This document shows positions 1 through 9,521 of a stretch of DNA of 64,000 bases, one piece after another; position 1 is the stretch's first letter; each line of letters starts with the position of its first letter. The position numbers and the translations under genes are program-made. The DNA is from Solimonas sp040066175 (lineage in GTDB: Bacteria > Pseudomonadota > Gammaproteobacteria > Nevskiales > Nevskiaceae). The notes under the pieces were generated by a model. It was not told the DNA's origin, made no database searches, and was given only the letters and a program-made list of their open reading frames with translations. Location: positions 104,308 to 168,307 of the forward strand of contig NZ_JBEAAM010000008.1 of NCBI RefSeq assembly GCF_040066175.1, written 5' to 3'.

Positions 1-236
1 AATCGACTGTACGACAGCCCCAGTTCCTTGGCCGCGGCGCCGATGCGGATGATCCACAGCGCACGGAACTCGCGCTTCTTCACGCGGCGGTCGCGGTAGG
101 CGTACTGGCCCGACTTGATGACCTGCTCCTTGGCGGAGCGGAACTGGCGCGACTTGGCGCCGTAATAGCCCTTGGCCTTCTTCAGCACCTTCTTGTGCTT
201 GGCGCGGGCGGTGACACCTCTCTTGACGCGTGCCAT
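1..236 (-). CDS. rplT: 50S ribosomal protein L20 (partial)
   Basis: L20 is an early-binding 23S rRNA protein needed to assemble the large ribosomal subunit. The 78 visible residues begin MARVKRGVTARAKHKKVLKK and continue through the typical YYGAKSRQFRSAKEQV and RDRRVKKREFRALWIIRI stretches. The gene runs off the left edge, so roughly the last 40 of about 118 residues are missing. The ATG is preceded by GAGGAG at good spacing. It lies 18 bases after rpmI in the conserved order infC-rpmI-rplT. In other bacteria L20 represses this operon by binding its mRNA; no such site was verified here. Confidence 0.97.
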   Translation of the reverse strand, partial: MARVKRGVTARAKHKKVLKKAKGYYGAKSRQFRSAKEQVIKSGQYAYRDRRVKKREFRALWIIRIGAAAKELGLSYSR

Positions 237-254
237 GGTTCGTTCTCCTCTCGC

Positions 255-452
255 TTAGGCGTAGGGCAGCATGATGCGAACTTCGCGGTGATCCGACGGA
301 TGCACCTGGGCTTCGCCGCGCAGCTGACGGATGCGCTTGCCCGACTTCTTGGTCAGGATGTGGCGCTTGTGCGAGTGGGAGCGCTTGAAGCCGCCTTTGC
401 CGGTCTTGGCAAAGCGCTTGGCCGCGCTTTTCACGGTTTTCATCTTCGGCAT
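255..452 (-). CDS. rpmI: 50S ribosomal protein L35
   Basis: L35 is a small basic protein of the large ribosomal subunit. The product has 65 residues, the usual family length, beginning MPKMKTVKSAAKRFAKTGKG with the typical SHSHKRHILTKKSGKRIRQLRG core. The open frame continues upstream, but the chosen ATG follows AAAGGAG and matches the family N-terminus. It lies between infC (204-base gap) and rplT (18-base gap), in the standard order, and is surely co-transcribed with rplT. Confidence 0.97.
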   Translation of the reverse strand: MPKMKTVKSAAKRFAKTGKGGFKRSHSHKRHILTKKSGKRIRQLRGEAQVHPSDHREVRIMLPYA

Positions 453-642
453 TTGTCTGGACTCCTTTATTGGGTCGATTGCCGGCTGCGCATCCTTGCC
501 AGGGAGCTGACCGGGCCCTGCCACGCGGGCGGGGACTTCCTTCGATCTGCGGGGACGCAGAAGGGGCGCGATTCTGGCGGTTCCGGCCGGAAGTTTCAAG
601 TTTTCCGCTGACGGGACCGGGGCGGCTGCGCGCAACCGGGAA

Positions 643-673
643 CCCCGAAGCGGGAACTATTTCCGCTTCGGGG
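643..673 (-). terminator. stem-loop across the infC stop codon
   Basis: An 11-base perfect inverted repeat (CCCCGAAGCGG at 643-653, CCGCTTCGGGG at 663-673) surrounds the infC stop, with a 9-base loop. No run of T follows on the minus strand, so it may be an attenuator, an RNA-processing site or part of the L20 leader instead of a simple terminator. Confidence 0.5.
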
Positions 674-1175
674 CGATGACCATCACCGACTGGCGGCCTT
701 CCATCTTCGGGAACTGCTCGACGGCGACCGTGTCGCCCAGTTCCTCGCGCAGGCGGTTCATCACCTCCATGCCGAGTTCCTGGTGCGCCAGTTCGCGGCC
801 GCGGAAGCGCACGACCACCTTGACCTTGTCACCGTCCTCGAGAAAGCGCGTGATGGAGCGGAACTTGGTCTGGTAGTCCGCCTCCTCGGTGGTCGGGCGG
901 AACTTGATTTCCTTGACCTGGATCTGCTTCTGCTTCTTCTTTGCGATCTGGGCGGCCTTGTCCTTCTGGTACAGGAACTTGCCGTAATCCATGATCTTGC
1001 AGACCGGCGGTTCGGCGTTGGGCGAGACCTCGACGAGGTCCAAGCCCGCATCCTCGGCCCTCTGCAGGGCTTCGCGGGTCGGAAGAATGCCTAGCTGGGT
1101 GCCGTCATCGGCGATGACGCGTACGCGTGGCGCGGTGATCTGATAGTTGCGCCGGTCCTCACGTTCAGAAGCGAT
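657..1175 (-). CDS. infC: translation initiation factor IF-3
   Basis: IF-3 binds the 30S subunit, prevents 70S association and proofreads start-codon choice. The 172-residue product has the diagnostic SPNAEPPVCKIMDYGKFLYQ motif, a lysine-rich linker, the KEIKFRP stretch and the C-terminal RGRELAHQELG and MEGRQSVMVIAPK segments. I place the start at an ATC codon (1173-1175, IASEREDRRN), seven bases after AGGAG. The only upstream ATG lies five codons earlier, is fused to that Shine-Dalgarno sequence and cannot use it. A rare start codon is how infC autoregulates in other bacteria (AUU in E. coli). thrS, usually just upstream, is not adjacent here. Confidence 0.95.
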   Translation of the reverse strand: MASEREDRRNYQITAPRVRVIADDGTQLGILPTREALQRAEDAGLDLVEVSPNAEPPVCKIMDYGKFLYQKDKAAQIAKKKQKQIQVKEIKFRPTTEEADYQTKFRSITRFLEDGDKVKVVVRFRGRELAHQELGMEVMNRLREELGDTVAVEQFPKMEGRQSVMVIAPKRK

Positions 1176-1318
1176 GCGAAGTCTCCTCATGCAGGCCCTG
1201 CCGGGCCGGAACCTGCCGGCAAGGGGCGCGCTGCAACCGCCGCTCGGCAGACAAGGCCGCGCATTGTACGGACGCGCCACGGCGGGAACAAGTCGATTCC
1301 ATCCGTGGAATCAAGCCA

Positions 1319-1332
1319 TTGACCTCGGTCAA
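1319..1332. promoter_or_regulatory. FNR/Anr-type binding site upstream of hemN
   Basis: TTGACCTCGGTCAA is a perfect palindrome that fits the FNR/Anr consensus TTGAY-N4-RTCAA. It lies 59 bases before the hemN ATG, a sensible place for activation under low oxygen. hemN is a classic target of this regulator family. Similar sites occur before four other units in the window. Confidence 0.75.
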
Positions 1333-1390
1333 TGCCGCGGCGGCCGGCTCACCGCAGGCTGGCGCCGATCTTGGTCGAGGAAGTTTTTCG

Positions 1391-2788
1391 ATGCCTGCCG
1401 GCGTTGTCTTTGCGCCCGAACTGATCCGCCGTTACGGCGGGCCGGCGCCCCGCTACACGTCCTATCCGACCGCCCTGCAGTTCACGCCGCAGTTCGGCGA
1501 ACCCGACCTGCGCCGGGTGATCGCGGAGCGCGACGACGCTGCGCCTGCGGCGCCTCTGTCGGTGTACCTGCATGTGCCGTTCTGCAGCAGCCCCTGCTAC
1601 TACTGTGGCTGCACGCGCGTGATCACACGCCAGCCGGAGGTCATCGAGGCCTACGTGCGCCGTCTGATCGTCGAGATCGGCCTGCAGGCGCAGTTGTTCG
1701 GCCGCCGCCGCGAGATCGTGCAGCTGCACTTCGGCGGCGGTACGCCGACGACGCTGGACGCCGGCCAGTTCGGCCGCATCATGGGTGCGCTCGACCGGCA
1801 TTTCGGCCTCAGCAATTCGCCACGGCGCGAGTACTCGATCGAGATCGATCCGCGTACGCTCGACGACGAGACGATGCCGATGCTCGCCGCGCTGGGCTTC
1901 AACCGCGTCAGCTTCGGCGTGCAGGATTTCGACCCGGCGGTGCAGGAGGCGATCCACCGCGTGCAGCCGGCCTGGCAGACCTGGCGCGCGATCGATCAGG
2001 CGCGCAGCGCCGGTTTCGCGTCGGTGTCGCTGGATCTGATCTACGGCCTGCCGCGGCAGACGCCGGCGTCGTTCGCGCGCACGCTCGACCAGGTCGCCGA
2101 GGCGGGGCCCGACCGTATCGCCGTGTACGCATACGCGCACATGCCGCAGCTGTTCCGCGCGCAGCGCCGCATCGCGCTCGCCGACCTACCGACGCCGGAA
2201 ACGCGGCTGGAGCTGCTGCAGCTGTCGATCGATCGCCTGACCGGTGCCGGCTACGTCTATATCGGCATGGACCACTTCGCACGACCGGACGACGAGCTGG
2301 CGAAGGCGCTCGCGGACGGCACGCTGCAGCGCAATTTCCAGGGCTATTCGACGCAGGGCGGCTGCGACCTGCTGGCGCTGGGCATGAGCGCGATCAGCCA
2401 CATCGGCGGCTGCTACAGCCAGAACAGCAAGGACATGAAGGCCTATGCGCAGGCGATCGACGCCGGGCATCTGCCGGTGGTGCGCGGGCTGCGCCTGACC
2501 GACGAGGACGAACTGCGCCGCGGCGTGATCGAGGATCTGATGTGCCGCGGCGCGGTCGATATCGCCGCGGTGGAGCGCACGCACCATATCGATTTCGAGA
2601 CGCACTTCGCCGAGGAACTGCGCGATCTCGACCGGCTTGCGCAGGACGGGCTGGTGGCCCGCGACGCGCGCCACATCCGCGTGTCGCCGGCCGGCCGGCT
2701 GCTGATCCGGCGCGTCGCACAGACCTTCGATGCCTACACGCGGCCGACGGGCCCGGCACCGGACCGGCCGGCGTCGAACGCGGTGTAG
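1391..2788 (+). CDS. hemN: oxygen-independent coproporphyrinogen III dehydrogenase
   Basis: This radical-SAM enzyme converts coproporphyrinogen III to protoporphyrinogen IX without oxygen, a late step of heme synthesis. The 465-residue product carries the iron-sulfur/SAM motif CSSPCYYC (Cys65, Cys69, Cys72), then GCTRVITR as in E. coli HemN, followed by the HFGGGTPT SAM-binding stretch. The start at 1391 follows GAGGAAG; an in-frame ATG at 1319 would overlap the FNR-type palindrome and is rejected. That site suggests low-oxygen induction, matching the heme demand of the cbb3 oxidase encoded about 10 kb away. Confidence 0.95.
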   Translation: MPAGVVFAPELIRRYGGPAPRYTSYPTALQFTPQFGEPDLRRVIAERDDAAPAAPLSVYLHVPFCSSPCYYCGCTRVITRQPEVIEAYVRRLIVEIGLQAQLFGRRREIVQLHFGGGTPTTLDAGQFGRIMGALDRHFGLSNSPRREYSIEIDPRTLDDETMPMLAALGFNRVSFGVQDFDPAVQEAIHRVQPAWQTWRAIDQARSAGFASVSLDLIYGLPRQTPASFARTLDQVAEAGPDRIAVYAYAHMPQLFRAQRRIALADLPTPETRLELLQLSIDRLTGAGYVYIGMDHFARPDDELAKALADGTLQRNFQGYSTQGGCDLLALGMSAISHIGGCYSQNSKDMKAYAQAIDAGHLPVVRGLRLTDEDELRRGVIEDLMCRGAVDIAAVERTHHIDFETHFAEELRDLDRLAQDGLVARDARHIRVSPAGRLLIRRVAQTFDAYTRPTGPAPDRPASNAV

Positions 2789-2868
2789 AACCGGCGCGCC
2801 ATGGCGGCTGCCGCCGTGACGGCAGTCGTGCGAGGATGGTCGCCCGTTCCCCGACCGTTGACCCGTCC

Positions 2869-5193
<2,325 letters not shown>

Positions 5194-5206
5194 GCCGCCT
5201 GAGCGT

Positions 5207-5884
5207 TCAGGCGACGATACGGCCGTCGAGCAGTTCGACGTGGCGGTCGGCGGCGCTGGCGAAGTCCGGGTCGTGCGAGACGGCGATGATGCCGCAGCGG
5301 CGGTCGTGGGCGAGTTCGCGCAGGATGTCGCGCACGTTGGCGCTGGCTTTCGTGTCCAGCGCGCCGGTGGGCTCGTCGGCGAGCAGCAGCACCGGCTCGT
5401 TGGCCAGCGCACGGGCGATGGCGACGCGCTGGCGCTGGCCGCCGGACAGCTGCGACGGACGCTTGCGCTCGTGGCCGGCCAGCCCCAGGTCGCGCAGCAG
5501 GCCGAGGGCGCGCTCGTGCTGGGCGTCGCGGTCGAGCCGGCCGAGACGGCGCATCGGCATCAGCACGTTGTCGAGGTTGCTGAAGTCGGGCAGCAGGAAG
5601 TGGAACTGGAACACGAAGCCGAGCTTGCGCAGGCGCGCACCGGCCAGCTGGTCCTCGTCGTAGGTGCTGGTGTCCTCGCCGTCGAGCAGCAGGCGCCCGG
5701 ACGTCGGGCGGTCGAGCAGGCCGAGCAGGTAGAGCAGGGAGGACTTGCCGGAGCCGGACGGGCCGCGGATGACGACGAACTCGCCGGCGCCGATGCGCAG
5801 ATCGACGTCGGCCACCAGGGTCACCGGCACCTCGCCGGCGAGCACGCGCGTCAGGCCTTCGGCGACGAGCAGGGTTTCGCTCAT
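5207..5884 (-). CDS. LolD/MacB-type ABC transporter ATPase
   Basis: This 225-residue protein is the ATPase of an ABC transporter of the lipoprotein-release/macrolide-export class. It shows Walker A GPSGSGKSS (41-49), a Q-loop stretch FQFHFLLPDFS very like LolD, the signature LSGGQ (146-150), Walker B LLLADEPTGALD (166 on) and the switch histidine in AVSHD. Its ATG overlaps the permease stop by four bases, so the two are translationally coupled. The partner permease has a single FtsX unit and a periplasmic adaptor is present, so efflux or envelope export is likelier than true LolCDE function. The substrate is unknown. Confidence 0.88.
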   Translation of the reverse strand: MSETLLVAEGLTRVLAGEVPVTLVADVDLRIGAGEFVVIRGPSGSGKSSLLYLLGLLDRPTSGRLLLDGEDTSTYDEDQLAGARLRKLGFVFQFHFLLPDFSNLDNVLMPMRRLGRLDRDAQHERALGLLRDLGLAGHERKRPSQLSGGQRQRVAIARALANEPVLLLADEPTGALDTKASANVRDILRELAHDRRCGIIAVSHDPDFASAADRHVELLDGRIVA

Positions 5885-7125
5885 GCGGCGCCGCGAAGGA
5901 TATCGACCGGCTGCACCGCGCCGCCCTTGCGCGCCGGCAGATAGGACGCGGCGACCGCCGAGAGCAGCGCGAAGAACGCCGACAGCGCGAACTGGTCCGC
6001 GCCCCAGTAGATCGGCAGGTTCACCGGCGTGGCTTGTCCCGGCACGGTGACCTGGGTCTGCTGCGCGACCCACATCAGCGCGCTGCCGCCGACGCAGCCG
6101 AGCAGGCTGCCGAGCAGGCCGATGACGATGCCTTCGATGACGAAGATGCGGCGGATGTCGGCGGCATGGAAGCCCATGGACTTGAGGATGGCGATGTCGC
6201 GCGTGCGTTCCATTACCACCGTCGAGATCACCGTGTAGATGCCGAACGACGCGACCACCAGGATCGCCGAGATCACGCTGTACATGATGATGTTGCGCAC
6301 CATCAGCGTGTTGAGGATGTTCTGGCTGGCTTCCTGCCAGGACACCGACTTGTAGCCGATCGCCTTCTCGATGTGCGTCGCGACCTCGCGCGCGCGATAC
6401 GGGTCGTCGAGCTTGACGATGATCGAGTTGGCGGCATCGGGCCGGTTGAGCAGGGCCTGCACGCGCTTGAGGCGCGCGAAGGTCTGGCGCCGGTCGTAGT
6501 TGACGTTGCCGGTGTCGAACAGGCCGACGATGCGCAGCGTGCGCACCGCACCGCCCGGTGCGACCACCGACAGCGTGTCGTTCATGCCCAGGCTCAGCTC
6601 GTCGGCCAGCGTGCGCCCGACGAGGATGCCGTTCGGGTCGATGTCGAGCGCCTTGAGCGAGCCGGCGACGATGTCCTCGTCGATGGTGCTGACGCCGGCC
6701 ATGCGCGCCGGCTCGATGCCGGTCAGCGAGACGGCCTCGTCGCGTCCGCCGAAACTCAGGATCACCTGGCCGACCAGCACCGGCGCCGCGCGCAGGTCCG
6801 GCAGTGCGTCGATCAGGGCGAGGCGCTGCGCGTACTGGCGGATGCCGCGGCGGTCCACCGGCGGCTTGACGCGCGCGATGTGCACCGCGCCCTGCGGATA
6901 GGCGAGTACCGCCGGCTGCGTGCGTGCCGTGCGGAACTCGTCGGACACGGTGATGTGCGGGGCGGTATCGACCAGGCGTCGGATGAAGTCGCGCTCGGAG
7001 CCGCGCATCAGCGACGACACGGCGAGGAAGAAGGCGACGCCGACGACGACGCCGGCCAGCGACGCGACGGTCTGGCGCCGCCGGCTGCTCAGGTGGCTGA
7101 GGGCGATGTCCGCGTACAGGTTCAC
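5881..7125 (-). CDS. FtsX/MacB-type ABC transporter permease
   Basis: The 414-residue inner-membrane protein has one N-terminal transmembrane helix (about 20-42), a large periplasmic MacB-like domain and three C-terminal helices, the layout of the MacB/FtsX permease family. The conserved cytoplasmic stretch ERTRDIAILKSMGF that contacts the ATPase is present. Translation appears to start at GTG, four bases after the adaptor gene. It forms an operon with the adaptor upstream and the ATPase downstream. The substrate is unknown. Confidence 0.87.
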   Translation of the reverse strand: MNLYADIALSHLSSRRRQTVASLAGVVVGVAFFLAVSSLMRGSERDFIRRLVDTAPHITVSDEFRTARTQPAVLAYPQGAVHIARVKPPVDRRGIRQYAQRLALIDALPDLRAAPVLVGQVILSFGGRDEAVSLTGIEPARMAGVSTIDEDIVAGSLKALDIDPNGILVGRTLADELSLGMNDTLSVVAPGGAVRTLRIVGLFDTGNVNYDRRQTFARLKRVQALLNRPDAANSIIVKLDDPYRAREVATHIEKAIGYKSVSWQEASQNILNTLMVRNIIMYSVISAILVVASFGIYTVISTVVMERTRDIAILKSMGFHAADIRRIFVIEGIVIGLLGSLLGCVGGSALMWVAQQTQVTVPGQATPVNLPIYWGADQFALSAFFALLSAVAASYLPARKGGAVQPVDILRGAA

Positions 7126-7129
7126 GGGA

Positions 7130-8146
7130 TCACGGCGCCGCGGCGGCGGCCTGTCGCGTGCGGATGCGGCGACCGTCGGCGAGGTCCTCCGGCGGCGACA
7201 GCACGAGCCATTCGTCGCCGTTCAGGCCGTCGAGGATCTCGCTGCGCTGCGGGCCGACGACGCCGGCACGGACCGTGCGCCGGCGTGCGTGGCCGTCCGC
7301 CACGACCCAGACGTGGCCGTCGATCAGCGCCGACGTCGGCACCAGCAGGGCATCCTGGCGTTCGGCGAGCACGATGTTGGTTTCGGCCGTCATGCCGATG
7401 CGCAGCGGCGTGTCGGCCGCCAGCGCGATGCGCACGCGGTAGCTGCGCGCGACGGCGTCGCCGCGCGGCGTGACCTGTTCCACCGTGCCGTGGAACACGC
7501 GATCGGCGAAGGCATCCGCGCGGATCAGCGCCGGCAGCCCCGGATGCACGCGCGGGATATCTTCCTCATCGACCTCCGCGGTGATGCGCAGCGGCGCCAC
7601 GCCGGCCATGTGGAACAGCGTCTGGTTGACGGCGATGAACTCGCCGATCTCGCCGTCACGGCGGATGATCTGGCCGTTCTCGGGGGCGAGCAGGCGCATG
7701 TAGCCGAGCTGCTCGCGCGCGCGCCGCAGCGCAGCGTCGGCGGCGTCGCGTTCGGCGCGCGCGCGGTCCACGCTGTCCTGCGACACGGCGCCGCTGCGGC
7801 GCAGGTCGAGCGCGCGCCGGTAGGCCGCGGCGGCGTAGTCGCTGCGCGCCGCCAGTTCGGCCGCGCTCGCCTGCAGGTCCTGGTCCTCCAGCCGGGCGAG
7901 CAGCTGGCCCTTGGCAACCGTGTCGCCCTCGTCGGCGAGCAGTTCGACGAGGCGACCGGCGACGCGCGGCGCGATGCGGATCTCCAGCGTCGGCTCGACC
8001 TGGCCGGTCGCATAGACCGCCTCGACCGCGGGGCCGCGTGTCGGTTGCACCACGTCCAGCAAGGGCGGAACGATCCATTGACGCGCCGCGAACGCGGCCA
8101 GCGCGGCGCCGCCGACCAGCAGCGCCAGAATGCCGGTGTGCCGCAT
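7130..8146 (-). CDS. HlyD/MacA-type periplasmic adaptor
   Basis: A membrane-fusion protein predicted to link the inner-membrane ABC transporter to an outer-membrane channel. The 338-residue product has an N-terminal membrane anchor (ILALLVGGAALAAF), a split lipoyl domain around GQVEPTLEIRIAPRVAGRLVELLADEGDTV, an alpha-hairpin rich in Ala, Arg and Glu (about 100-165), and beta-barrel and membrane-proximal domains. The chosen ATG gives a clean anchor. It starts seven bases after the stress-protein gene, so all four minus-strand genes look co-transcribed. No outer-membrane factor is encoded nearby. Confidence 0.86.
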   Translation of the reverse strand: MRHTGILALLVGGAALAAFAARQWIVPPLLDVVQPTRGPAVEAVYATGQVEPTLEIRIAPRVAGRLVELLADEGDTVAKGQLLARLEDQDLQASAAELAARSDYAAAAYRRALDLRRSGAVSQDSVDRARAERDAADAALRRAREQLGYMRLLAPENGQIIRRDGEIGEFIAVNQTLFHMAGVAPLRITAEVDEEDIPRVHPGLPALIRADAFADRVFHGTVEQVTPRGDAVARSYRVRIALAADTPLRIGMTAETNIVLAERQDALLVPTSALIDGHVWVVADGHARRRTVRAGVVGPQRSEILDGLNGDEWLVLSPPEDLADGRRIRTRQAAAAAP

Positions 8147-8153
8147 CCGCGGC

Positions 8154-9131
8154 TCAGGCGCCGGCCGGCGGCAGCAGTTCCTCGGGCACGCCCAGATGCT
8201 TCGACAGGGCATGCACGAAGCCGACCGGCTTGACCACCAGCACGTCGCAGTTCAGGCGCTGCAGGATGCGTTCGGCGCTGCTGCCGACGACCAGGCGTTC
8301 GAGACCCTCGCGGTACACGGTGCCGACGGCGACGACATCGGCATCGGCGAACTGGGCCAGGTCGGCGAGTGCGTCCGGCGCCGGACCGTCGAGGAAATGC
8401 TTGCGTTCCTCGGCGACGCCGTGGCGCGCGGCGAAGGTGTCGAAGTGCTCGCGGCGCAGCCGGCGCAGGGTTTCGTAGGCCTCGCCGATCAGCTGGCCGT
8501 CGCCGTGCGGATCGACCATCGCCACGGTCGCCAGGCCGTCGAAGGCATGCGCGAGGTGCAGGCTGGCGTCGCATTGCAGCGCCAGCTGCAGCGCGGCATG
8601 GACGATGCGGTCGTTGAGGGCGTCGGCGTCGGCACCCATCGCCCCGGTATCGACCGCGGCGATCACGCGCCGCGGCAGCGGGTGCGCCTGTGCGTTGACC
8701 AGCAGCAGGGGAGCCGGGCACAGCCGCATCAGCTGCCAGTCGAGCGGCGTGTACAGCAGGCGCTTGAGCGCGGGTTCACGGTGCACGTCCTTGACGACGA
8801 GATCGGGTGCGATCTCGATGACCTTGCCGAGGATCTTCTCGTGGATCGGCCGGCCCCAGATCACGTCGGTCTGCACGCGCAGACCGTCGTCGGCGAGCAG
8901 GCGGGCCTGATCGTCCAGCCACTCCTCGCGTTCGCGCAGGAAGCCGGTCTTGGCCAGCGCCATGACCTCCTCGGAGACACTGCCGACCGCGGCGATCGTC
9001 GCGTGGTAATCGAACAGGCACAGGTGCAGTTCGGCGCCGGTGGCCTTGGCCAGCCGCGCCGCACGTTCGATCGCCGGCGTGCGCCGCATCGCCGGATCGG
9101 CGATCACGAGTATCCTCTGGTACTGACTCAT
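8154..9131 (-). CDS. tandem-domain universal stress protein (UspE-like)
   Basis: A 325-residue cytoplasmic protein with two consecutive Usp folds. The first (about 1-150) begins YQRILVIADPAMRR; the second (about 155-305) begins RRVIAAVDTGAMG and ends in GSSAERILQRLNCDVLVVKP, the usual Usp C-terminal nucleotide-loop pattern. The size and layout match UspE. The ATG follows GAGGAG. It heads an operon with the ABC exporter, and FNR/Anr-type palindromes lie in the divergent region just upstream. Usp genes are common members of oxygen-limitation regulons, so such control is plausible. Confidence 0.9.
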   Translation of the reverse strand: MSQYQRILVIADPAMRRTPAIERAARLAKATGAELHLCLFDYHATIAAVGSVSEEVMALAKTGFLREREEWLDDQARLLADDGLRVQTDVIWGRPIHEKILGKVIEIAPDLVVKDVHREPALKRLLYTPLDWQLMRLCPAPLLLVNAQAHPLPRRVIAAVDTGAMGADADALNDRIVHAALQLALQCDASLHLAHAFDGLATVAMVDPHGDGQLIGEAYETLRRLRREHFDTFAARHGVAEERKHFLDGPAPDALADLAQFADADVVAVGTVYREGLERLVVGSSAERILQRLNCDVLVVKPVGFVHALSKHLGVPEELLPPAGA

Positions 9132-9188
9132 CGCTGCGCGCTCCTCTGAGAATGCCGGCCAGCCTGACGCCGATCCGTGCCATGGGCA

Positions 9189-9202
9189 TTGATCCCCGTC
9201 AA
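9189..9202. promoter_or_regulatory. FNR/Anr-type site in the usp/zinc-ribbon divergent region
   Basis: TTGATCCCCGTCAA fits TTGAY-N4-RTCAA except that the inner bases flanking the spacer are T and G. It lies 58 bases before the usp start on the minus strand and about 100 before the zinc-ribbon gene, so it probably serves the usp operon. Confidence 0.68.
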
Positions 9203-9228
9203 ACGCCGCGCTGCGGGGCAGCGCGCCA

Positions 9229-9242
9229 TTGACCGGAATCAG
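9229..9242. promoter_or_regulatory. imperfect FNR/Anr-type site before the zinc-ribbon gene
   Basis: TTGACCGGAATCAG has a perfect left half (TTGAC) and one mismatch in the right half (TCAG for TCAA). It is 59 bases before the ATG at 9301, the same distance as the hemN site from its gene, which supports it as the activator site of the phosphorylase operon. Confidence 0.55.
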
Positions 9243-9300
9243 TTCACCTCACCGCCGCCAGCCTATAGTCTTGGCGACTCCCACTGTCCAGGAAAACGAG

Positions 9301-9513
9301 ATGAAAGACAAAGAGAGCGCGCTCGCGCTGCCATGTCCCGAGTGCGGCGCCGACCTGACGCTGACCGGCGCCGAACTCGTCGTCGGGCTGCGCGTGCGTT
9401 GCCTGCATTGCAATGCCGAAGCCCTGGTCGAGCAGGACTACGACCCGAAGGCGGGCACGCATCACTGGACGCTGGAGAGCCCGGACGACGAGCCGCCGGC
9501 CGAACCGCGCTGA
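9301..9513 (+). CDS. small zinc-ribbon protein of unknown function
   Basis: The 70-residue cytoplasmic protein has two CxxC knuckles (Cys12/Cys15 in CPEC, Cys34/Cys37 in CLHC) that should bind one zinc or iron ion, followed by an acidic tail. No specific family is recognised. It is the first gene of a three-gene unit with the phosphorylase-like and PRPP-synthetase-like genes, starting eight bases before the phosphorylase ATG, and has an FNR-type half-perfect site upstream. A regulatory or scaffolding role for the downstream enzymes is possible but is only inference. Confidence 0.72.
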   Translation: MKDKESALALPCPECGADLTLTGAELVVGLRVRCLHCNAEALVEQDYDPKAGTHHWTLESPDDEPPAEPR

Positions 9514-9521
9514 GAACCGGC

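Noticed and set aside
1147..2868. A long plus-strand open frame continuous with maeB, giving an apparent 1348-residue protein
   Set aside because: The first 570 or so codons lie over hemN in another frame and translate to an Arg/Ala-rich sequence without domains; maeB proper begins near 2869.
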